A stretch of 64,000 nucleotides of DNA from Flavobacterium sp. LC2016-12 (GTDB taxonomy: Bacteria > Bacteroidota > Bacteroidia > Flavobacteriales > Flavobacteriaceae). Where the stretch lies: the NCBI RefSeq assembly GCF_015351595.1, contig NZ_JADKPT010000015.1:48480-112479 (forward strand). The letters run 5' to 3'. Positions 57,852-64,000 of the stretch are shown here, in pieces (within the stretch, counting starts at the first letter, position 1; the number at the start of each line of letters is the position of its first letter). The translations under genes and the position numbers were made by a program. The notes under the pieces were generated by a model. The model ran no database searches. It worked only from the letters and a program-made list of their open reading frames with translations, and was not told the DNA's origin.

Positions 57852-58919
57852 TTAAGATTTATAATCCTGAAACGCATCTAGAATCAATTTATTTTCAACG
57901 GATTGATTAATTTTTATTTTTCCGATTCCCTCAATCAGGGCAAATTGAATTAATCCGTACTCATTTTTTTTGTCATGAATAAGGAGTTCTAATATCGGAT
58001 CGATGTCATTTTCCTCAATTTGAACATCGTCGTAAATGTTTTTAAGCGCTGTTTTAATTTCAGTATATTCTTCAGCCGAAATCAAACCTTTATGTAATGA
58101 AATATAGCTTTCTAAGATCATACCAATTGCGATTGCCTCACCATGCAATAATGTAGTTTTAGTCTCACTTTCTAAAAAAAAGCTTTCTATCGCGTGACCT
58201 AATGTATGTCCGAAATTTAAGGCTTTACGAATGTTTTTCTCCGTTGGATCCTGAATAACAATGTCATTCTTAATTTCAACTGAACGATAAATAAGCTCAT
58301 CAAAATCAGCATAATCAATTGATTGTAAGTCTAAAAATTGCTTCCAGTAGGCAGCATCATATATAAGACCGTGTTTTAGCATTTCTGCCAGACCGGAACG
58401 CATTTCTGCTTGTGGTAATGTTTCAATGTATTGTGTGTCAATTAAAACCATTTGCGGAACATTAATAACACCAATCTGATTTTTAAGATTTCCTAAATCA
58501 ACACCTGTTTTTCCACCAACAGAAGCATCAACCATAGATAATAAGGTAGTTGGGACATTGATGAAGTTTACTCCACGTTTAAAAGTTGAAGCTACAAATC
58601 CACCTAAATCAGTGACAACACCACCACCTACATTAATTACAAGTGATTTTCGATCAGCACCCAGTTCCGTTAAAACATTCCAGATCTGAATACAGGTTTC
58701 TATATTTTTATTTGCTTCTCCGGCTTCAAATTCAATTATTTCAATGTTTAAATCGGTTTCAAGTAAAGGTAAAAATTTAGGAAGGCAATGTTCATTTGTT
58801 TCATTATCAACTATAATAAACAAGTTAGAATATTTATTTTCTTTTAAATGTATATTTAGTGCTTCGTATGCATTTTGATTGAAATGTACGAGATAATTAT
58901 TGGCTTGAATAGATTGCAT
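57852..58919 (-). CDS. aroB: 3-dehydroquinate synthase
   Basis: AroB makes 3-dehydroquinate, the second step of the shikimate path. The 355-residue protein has the NAD- and metal-binding region VGGGVVTDLGGFVAS, FINVPTTLLSMVDASVGGKT, the metal-ligand stretches GLAEMLKHGLI and NFGHTLGHAIE, and LLHGEAIAIGM. The ATG at 58919 is preferred since the longer frame starts with TTG and adds a non-conserved basic leader. It lies divergently about 270 bp from the proline dehydrogenase gene. Confidence 0.95.
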   Translation of the reverse strand: MQSIQANNYLVHFNQNAYEALNIHLKENKYSNLFIIVDNETNEHCLPKFLPLLETDLNIEIIEFEAGEANKNIETCIQIWNVLTELGADRKSLVINVGGGVVTDLGGFVASTFKRGVNFINVPTTLLSMVDASVGGKTGVDLGNLKNQIGVINVPQMVLIDTQYIETLPQAEMRSGLAEMLKHGLIYDAAYWKQFLDLQSIDYADFDELIYRSVEIKNDIVIQDPTEKNIRKALNFGHTLGHAIESFFLESETKTTLLHGEAIAIGMILESYISLHKGLISAEEYTEIKTALKNIYDDVQIEENDIDPILELLIHDKKNEYGLIQFALIEGIGKIKINQSVENKLILDAFQDYKS

Positions 58920-59161
58920 ATTTCTTTTTGGTTTATGAAACCACAAAATACGGCATTTTTAACTAAATAATATTCAAACTTTGTCTATAATTTGTTGTAA
59001 AAACGGCTTAAATAAAATGGTATTAAATAACGAAATTCTATTTTGTGGTATTTTTTTGTCATTTTATAAAATGTTGTTTTTGTTAAAACTTATTTTAGTA
59101 CTTTAACAGTATTGAACGCAAAATACGACCCGTTTTTATAAATAATATTCAAAACTCTCTC

Positions 59162-59169
59162 TATATTTG
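59162..59169 (+). promoter_or_regulatory. -7 box TATATTTG of the proline dehydrogenase gene
   Basis: TATATTTG fits TAnnTTTG and lies 17 bp before the ATG at 59187. The -33 element is not clear. Confidence 0.45.
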
Positions 59170-59186
59170 CACAAAAAACAACCTAA

Positions 59187-60356
59187 ATGGAAAAAATATT
59201 CGATAACACTCAAGTGGCATTTTCGCTTAAAAGTGATACTGAACTTGACAGAGCTTATTTTCTTTTTAAAATGATTGACAGCGAGCCTTTGGTAAGAATT
59301 GGAACTGCTGTAACTAATTTTGCAATTAAAGCGCACCTTCCAGTTGAAGGATTGATTCGTGCAACGGTTTTTGATCATTTTTGCGGAGGAATAAACGAAG
59401 ATGATTGTATAACTGTAGTAGACAAAATGTTTACAAAGGGCGTTTCTTCTGTTTTAGATTATTCAGTTGAAGGAAAAGAAGAAGAAGCTCAATTTGATGC
59501 GGCCTTAGAAATGACTTTAAAAACAATCGAATTTGCTAAAGAGCGTTTAGCTATTCCATTTGCTGTTTTCAAACCAACAGGTTTAGGTCGTTTTGAATTA
59601 TATGAAAAATTAGGCGAAAAGCAAACTTTAAACCCAACGGAACAAGCAGAGTGGGATAGAGTAGTGGCGCGTTTTGATAAAGTTTGTAGTGAAGCACACA
59701 AAAAAGATGTTGCTTTATTAATTGACGGTGAAGAAAGCTGGATGCAGGATGCTGCGGATGATTTAGTTACCGATATGATGCGTAAATACAACAAGGAGAA
59801 AGCAATTGTTTTCAATACCTTACAAATGTACCGTTGGGATCGTTTGGACTATTTAAAAAGATTACATGAAATTGCAAAAGCGGAAGGCTTTTTCATTGGA
59901 ATGAAACTAGTTCGTGGTGCTTACATGGAAAAAGAAAACAAAAGAGCGGAAGAGAAAAATTATGTTTCACCAATTTGCGTATCTAAAGAAGCAACTGATG
60001 TAAACTATGATGAAGCTGTTCATTATATGTTAGATCATTTAGAAACGATGTCAATTTTTGCAGGAACTCACAACGAATTGAGTTCTTATAAGTTGATGGA
60101 GATGATGCAGCAAAGAGGAATTGCTAAAAACGATCAAAGAATTTGGTTTGGGCAATTATACGGAATGAGTGATAACATTAGTTATAATCTAGCTGAAAAT
60201 GGTTATAATGTTGCTAAATACTTGCCATTTGGGCCAGTAAAAGATGTTATGCCATACTTAATTCGTCGTGCTGAAGAAAACACTTCTGTAGCCGGGCAAA
60301 CAAGCCGCGAATTATCAATGATTAAAACAGAACGCAAGAGAAGAAAGGGGAAATAA
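59187..60356 (+). CDS. Proline dehydrogenase
   Basis: The FAD enzyme oxidises proline to pyrroline-5-carboxylate. The 389-residue protein has the barrel motifs TLQMYRWDRLDYLKRLHEI, GMKLVRGAYMEKENKRA, AGTHNELSSYKLM and the C-terminal YLPFGPVKDVMPYLIRRAEE typical of PRODH. It is monofunctional: no aldehyde dehydrogenase domain is attached, unlike PutA. It ends at a bidirectional terminator. Confidence 0.95.
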   Translation: MEKIFDNTQVAFSLKSDTELDRAYFLFKMIDSEPLVRIGTAVTNFAIKAHLPVEGLIRATVFDHFCGGINEDDCITVVDKMFTKGVSSVLDYSVEGKEEEAQFDAALEMTLKTIEFAKERLAIPFAVFKPTGLGRFELYEKLGEKQTLNPTEQAEWDRVVARFDKVCSEAHKKDVALLIDGEESWMQDAADDLVTDMMRKYNKEKAIVFNTLQMYRWDRLDYLKRLHEIAKAEGFFIGMKLVRGAYMEKENKRAEEKNYVSPICVSKEATDVNYDEAVHYMLDHLETMSIFAGTHNELSSYKLMEMMQQRGIAKNDQRIWFGQLYGMSDNISYNLAENGYNVAKYLPFGPVKDVMPYLIRRAEENTSVAGQTSRELSMIKTERKRRKGK

Positions 60357-60376
60357 TTCTGTATAAACTTCTAAAA

Positions 60377-60425
60377 ATAAAAAATCCAAATTCCAATTGT
60401 TACGATTGGAATTTGGATTTTTTTA
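60377..60425. terminator. Bidirectional terminator between proline dehydrogenase and porin genes
   Basis: A perfect 17-bp stem (AAAATCCAAATTCCAAT and complement) with a 7-nt loop has T runs on both strands. It lies between convergent genes. Confidence 0.9.
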
Positions 60426-60444
60426 TTGGAATTTTATCTAAGCT

Positions 60445-61752
60445 CTAGAAAGAAACCTGACATTGTAAAACAACCATACCTAAACGATCGCTTTGTTTAT
60501 ACTGTCCAACAAGCGTTTTATCAAAAACAGCTCTATTTTGATAGTTTAAACTAATTTTTGGGCCAAAAGTACCGGTTGTATAATAATTTGCCCCTACTTC
60601 ATACATTGTCATTGGTTCGTCTAAAGCTTCTAAGGCAGCGACTTGAGTTGCGATATAAGGTTGAAAACGTCCTTTTTTTTCCTGATTGTCTGATTTTGCA
60701 AACAGATAACCCAATTGAGCATAATAGATATTTCCTGTCCCAACTCCAATAAAACCAGCTCCGGAACCATTAATCAAGCTCCCGTCGCCAACAGCAGGAT
60801 TTGGTGTTGAAACAGATTGAATGTAGTTTTTACCATAATCACAATTATTATAAGAAGCATAAGCTGTTATAGCGTTACCTTTTTCACTAAGTGGACTGTC
60901 GTAGAAAACATCAAAACCTAAAACTTTCATATCGTCATAAGCAATTGTTGCATCCGGTGTCAGGTGCCACATTGCTTTTGCCTGAGTCATGTAGCCCAAT
61001 GCCAGATTGAAAACTTTCTTTGTTCCTAAATACGTTCCTTTGTGATAGGCGTCTTCCAATGATTCTTTATCAAAAAAAGAATACGTTAGAATTCCGGAGT
61101 ATTGAGCTCTTGGTGTTTCTGTGCTTACTGTAGAATTCAGTCCTAAGTTATTTGTTGAATTTCGATACGGATTAGTAATTGCTGCACGATAATTGAATTT
61201 TCCTAAATCTCCTTTTGCATAAATGCTTAAATTTCTATTTCCGAAAGTTGAGGAGGTATTGATAAACTGCTGATACATTGGAGTATCTAAGGTTAATTGA
61301 GAAGAAGAACTGTTTGCAGAATAACGCGTTGTTCCAGCTCCCCAGGCCGTTAATCCACCACCAATATGAAGACTTTTGTTAAAATGATATTCTCCTAAAG
61401 CATCCATAACAGAAAGTGGGGCATTGGAAGGTCCGCTATTTTGTGTAAAATTGATGTTATTTTGACCAAATTGCAAATGGAAAAAGATATTTTCTGTCAG
61501 CATTCCCATTGCCTGTAAACGCAATCTTCTGATTACAATATCGTAGGTGTCATCCACTTCATTTTTACCAATTTTACTTCCTGCGTTCAATTCAGCATAA
61601 CGTCCCCAAACCTGAAGATTCATTCCAAATTTAATGTATTGAGCTCCGTCTTTGGAAATATTGACTACATTGAAAGGTTTGTCTTGTGCAAGAACATTAA
61701 TAGTGTTTAGCGCAATAAATAATAAAATCAGAATAATTCGTAAATGTGGCAT
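60445..61752 (-). CDS. Outer-membrane porin-like beta-barrel
   Basis: The 435-residue protein has a signal peptide (ILILLFIALNTINVLAQ) and amphipathic beta-strands from about residue 40 to the end (IKFGMNLQVWGRYAEL, LRLQAMGMLTENIFFHLQF, and the final MVVLQCQVSF with C-terminal Phe). It resembles Bacteroidota phosphate-selective-type porins of the OprP/OprO family; the substrate is not known. The gene stands alone on the minus strand, 42 bp downstream of the ABC exporter. Confidence 0.8.
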   Translation of the reverse strand: MPHLRIILILLFIALNTINVLAQDKPFNVVNISKDGAQYIKFGMNLQVWGRYAELNAGSKIGKNEVDDTYDIVIRRLRLQAMGMLTENIFFHLQFGQNNINFTQNSGPSNAPLSVMDALGEYHFNKSLHIGGGLTAWGAGTTRYSANSSSSQLTLDTPMYQQFINTSSTFGNRNLSIYAKGDLGKFNYRAAITNPYRNSTNNLGLNSTVSTETPRAQYSGILTYSFFDKESLEDAYHKGTYLGTKKVFNLALGYMTQAKAMWHLTPDATIAYDDMKVLGFDVFYDSPLSEKGNAITAYASYNNCDYGKNYIQSVSTPNPAVGDGSLINGSGAGFIGVGTGNIYYAQLGYLFAKSDNQEKKGRFQPYIATQVAALEALDEPMTMYEVGANYYTTGTFGPKISLNYQNRAVFDKTLVGQYKQSDRLGMVVLQCQVSF

Positions 61753-61793
61753 TTCAATAATTTAAAAGGTAGTTAATGTTATTTTTTATTTAA

Positions 61794-63584
61794 TTAAGAA
61801 TTACTAAATTGAAGATTACTAAGGTTTTTATAAATACCATTTTCAAGGTTTATAAGTTCCTGATGTGTTCCTTCTTCCGTAATTTTTCCGTTATCTAAAA
61901 CTAAAATTTTATCAGCGTTTCTAATAGTCGAAAGACGGTGCGCAATAATAATGCTTGTTCTTCCTTCCATCAATACTTCTAAAGCCTCCTGAACTAATTT
62001 CTCACTTTCACTATCTAAAGATGAAGTTGCTTCATCCAGAATTAAAATACTTGGATTTTTAAGTAATGCTCTTGCGATTGCAATACGCTGACGTTGTCCA
62101 CCAGATAATTTTACACCACGTTCACCAACCAATGTTTCGAATTTTTCAGGGAAACCTTCCACAAAATTCAAAGCATTTGCTTGTTTTGCTGCCAGCATAA
62201 TCTCTTCATCAGTTGCATCTGGTTTTCCGTATGCAATATTTTCTCTAATGGTTCCTCCAAATAGAATTACATCCTGAGGAACTATACTCATGTTTCCACG
62301 AAGATTCTCTAAGTCATAATCGTAGATATTTTTTCCGTCAACCAAAATTTCTCCTGATGTTATATCGTAAAAACGTAATAATAAAGAAGAAATAGTAGAT
62401 TTTCCAGCACCACTTGGGCCCACAATCGCAATTTTTTGACCAAATTCAGCACTGAAATTTACATCTTTTAGAACTTCAACTTCCTTACGGGATGGATAAC
62501 TAAAAGCTACATTTTTGAAAGAAACAGTACCTCTAATTTTTTCAATAGGTGTTGTTTTTGGATTTGCATTGATGGCTTCCGGAGTTTCTTCTAGTAATTC
62601 AAAAACTCTTTCAGTAGCTCCAACTGCTTTTTGAATTTGAGCATACATCTCGGCAATTCCACCAAAAGAAGCACCAATAAACGTTGTATAAAGCACGAAC
62701 GAAATTAAATCACCCACACCTTCAACTTCTCCTTTAATTGTCAATGTAATTCCGTACCAAACAACGGCAACCACACATCCGAAAAGACATAAAATGATGA
62801 ATGAAGCAAAGTATCCTCTGTATTGACCGCCTTTAATAGCGATTTTAACGATCTCTTTTATCTTATTTTTATAACGCTGAATTTCATACCATTCATTTGC
62901 AAAAGCTTTAACGTTGCTGATTCCTTGTAAAGTTTCTTCAACAATTACCTGACTTTCTGCTACTTTATCTTGTGTCTTTTTTCCGTATTTACGAATAAAT
63001 CTTCCAAAAATAACAGCTGCAACGGCTACAATCGGAACAATAGCCAGCATCATTAAAGTCAATTTCGGGCTAATGTTTCCTAAAATAACAAAACCTCCCA
63101 CAATTAATATAAACTGACGTAAAAATTCAGCAATTGTAGTCGTAAAAGTGTCTTGTAATTGTGAAATATCAGCACTAATACGGCTATTTAATTCCCCCAC
63201 ACGTTTTTGGGAATAAAACCCCATCGGTAGTTTCACCAGGTTTTCGTATAACGCAAAACGAATATTTGAAAGTGAGTTTTCGGTAAAATTTACAAATAGA
63301 GAAATTCTAAAGAAGGAGAAGATAGCTTGTAGCGTAAGGATTACCATAAGAGCAACAGCAATTTCATTTGCTCTGCTTAAATCTTTATTAGTAACACAGT
63401 CAACCAGCATTCCCATTAGTTTAGGGAAGGCGAGGGCAGTGGCACTAGTAAGTAAAAGGAAAATCAAGCCAAGAAAAAATTTCCATTTGTGGCCTTTGCC
63501 ATATTTAAAAATTCGGATTGCTTTTTGAAGGGAATTAGAGTCTAATTTAGCTTTAGGTAAATCGTTTTCTTGAAATCTAGCCAT
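61794..63584 (-). CDS. MsbA-like ABC exporter
   Basis: The 596-residue half-transporter has an N-terminal six-helix membrane domain (about 20-330) and a C-terminal ATPase with Walker A GPSGAGKST (about 386-394), signature SGGQRQRIAIARA (about 494), Walker B ILILDEATSSLD (about 510) and the switch His in IAHRLSTIRNA. The substrate may be lipid or drug. The ATG at 63584 is preferred over an upstream TTG because it follows a good promoter. It resembles MsbA/LmrA/BmrA-type homodimers. Confidence 0.92.
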   Translation of the reverse strand: MARFQENDLPKAKLDSNSLQKAIRIFKYGKGHKWKFFLGLIFLLLTSATALAFPKLMGMLVDCVTNKDLSRANEIAVALMVILTLQAIFSFFRISLFVNFTENSLSNIRFALYENLVKLPMGFYSQKRVGELNSRISADISQLQDTFTTTIAEFLRQFILIVGGFVILGNISPKLTLMMLAIVPIVAVAAVIFGRFIRKYGKKTQDKVAESQVIVEETLQGISNVKAFANEWYEIQRYKNKIKEIVKIAIKGGQYRGYFASFIILCLFGCVVAVVWYGITLTIKGEVEGVGDLISFVLYTTFIGASFGGIAEMYAQIQKAVGATERVFELLEETPEAINANPKTTPIEKIRGTVSFKNVAFSYPSRKEVEVLKDVNFSAEFGQKIAIVGPSGAGKSTISSLLLRFYDITSGEILVDGKNIYDYDLENLRGNMSIVPQDVILFGGTIRENIAYGKPDATDEEIMLAAKQANALNFVEGFPEKFETLVGERGVKLSGGQRQRIAIARALLKNPSILILDEATSSLDSESEKLVQEALEVLMEGRTSIIIAHRLSTIRNADKILVLDNGKITEEGTHQELINLENGIYKNLSNLQFSNS

Positions 63585-63606
63585 TTGAGTATACAATTAA
63601 GGTATG

Positions 63607-63636
63607 CAAATGTAAGACTCTAACAAGTGAATACAA
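63607..63636 (-). promoter_or_regulatory. Promoter of the ABC exporter gene
   Basis: On the minus strand TTG (63636-63634), a 19-bp gap and TACATTTG (63614-63607) match the consensus very well. The start codon is 22 bp downstream of the box. Confidence 0.65.
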
Positions 63637-63781
63637 AAGAATATTCTAAATTACCTTTTAGGTTTTCTATTTTTAACTAAATAATAAGAAAACCGTACTT
63701 TTTATTTCCTTTTTAAGAAGCTGAAAAATAGCATGGTAAATAAAAACATTAAAAAATATTTCATTTTTTTTCTAAAAACAC

Positions 63782-63811
63782 TTGCAAATACGAATTCTAG
63801 CTGTATATTTG
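63782..63811 (+). promoter_or_regulatory. Promoter of tRNA-Val
   Basis: TTG at 63782-63784, a 19-bp gap and TATATTTG at 63804-63811 match the Bacteroidota consensus. The tRNA begins 38 bp after the box. Confidence 0.7.
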
Positions 63812-63848
63812 CACTCGCAATCACAAACGATAGCAACCTAGTAAAATA

Positions 63849-63926
63849 GGGCGATTAGCTCAGCTGGTTCAGAGCACCTCGTTTACACCGAGGGGGTCGG
63901 GGGTTCGAACCCCTCATCGCCCACCA
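63849..63926 (+). tRNA. tRNA-Val (anticodon TAC), CCA encoded
   Basis: All four stems fold: acceptor GGGCGAT with ATCGCCC, D-arm GCTC...GAGC, anticodon arm CCTCG-TTTACAC-CGAGG, and T-arm GGGGG-TTCGAAC-CCCTC with one G-T pair. The anticodon at 63884-63886 is TAC, reading GUA valine codons. The discriminator A and CCA are in the gene. Confidence 0.97.
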
Positions 63927-63959
63927 AAAAACTCCTTAAGAAATTAAGGAGTTTTTTTT
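63927..63959 (+). terminator. Terminator of tRNA-Val
   Basis: ACTCCTTAA and TTAAGGAGT pair around GAAA and are followed by seven T, just after the CCA end. Confidence 0.85.
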
Positions 63960-64000
63960 ATGTCTTGTTTTTAATTACTGTATAAATTCAAGAATGATTA

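Overview
The window looks like a chromosome segment of a Flavobacterium-like member of the Bacteroidota. It is AT-rich with mostly short intergenic gaps. Several genes carry promoters of the Bacteroidota type (TTG, 18-21 bp gap, TAnnTTTG), and several exported proteins have signal peptides ending in AQ or a lipoprotein Cys followed by acidic residues. The gene set fits: futalosine-independent menaquinone genes, a ResB-CcsA fusion, a secreted GH28 enzyme, a divergent PEP carboxylase and a short Bacteroidota-type arginine decarboxylase. There is no CRISPR array, rRNA operon, transposase, integrase or recognisable prophage. It is mostly core chromosome, decorated with short repeats.

Layout. 1-4158: exported proteins on the minus strand (a partial LVIVD-type lipoprotein, a His/Asp-rich secreted protein, a POTRA plus beta-barrel outer-membrane protein). 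4230-8883: AI-2E-type permease, small MscS channel, then the tight Bacteroidota cluster DUF2520 - KdsC - UbiA-type prenyltransferase - Maf. 9037-10725: GH28 pectinase-like enzyme with a LacI-type palindrome upstream. 11030-14242: cytochrome c synthase (CcsB-CcsA fusion). 14363-16895: arsenic resistance operon arsR - DUF6428 - arsenate reductase - acr3. 16989-19551: two membrane proteins and an ECF sigma/anti-sigma pair, facing a small putative secreted peptide gene that ends at a strong terminator. 20459-23844: secreted glutathione peroxidase, proline iminopeptidase, acetyltransferase, thioredoxin protein.

24016-34613 is a menaquinone region (menD, menB, menA, menC) interleaved with DUF2853, an S1-domain protein, a UPF0173 hydrolase, and an S41 peptidase/TPR pair with near-identical signal peptides. 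menE and menF are not in the window. 34693-40837 holds redox and housekeeping genes (CYTH, YpdA-like reductase, SelO, MsrA, a class V aminotransferase). 41130-45897 holds an amino-acid permease and a small cluster of poorly known genes (aminopropyltransferase-like, cytoplasmic M23 peptidase, lipoprotein, secreted protein, NTF2-like). 45963-52333: acyltransferase, a divergent XRE regulator/M14 carboxypeptidase pair with six palindromic operator sites, an Lrp/AsnC regulator, PEP carboxylase, DinB. 52403-61752: RecQ, an acidic-tailed protein, a deoxyhypusine-synthase-like enzyme and arginine decarboxylase (polyamine pair), AroB, proline dehydrogenase, a porin. The window ends with an MsbA-like ABC exporter and tRNA-Val.

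The least explained signals are non-coding: (a) the six-site TTTAC-N4-GTAAA operator array between the XRE and M14 genes; (b) a 154-bp element with perfect 24-bp terminal inverted repeats upstream of menC; (c) heptamer and octamer tandem arrays filling gaps just upstream of genes, two of them before UbiA-family genes; (d) two copies of an imperfect palindrome with conserved arms and variable loop; (e) a related pair of hairpins flanking selO; (f) a 59-codon ORF in the apparent leader of arginine decarboxylase. No complete new defence or mobile system is visible.
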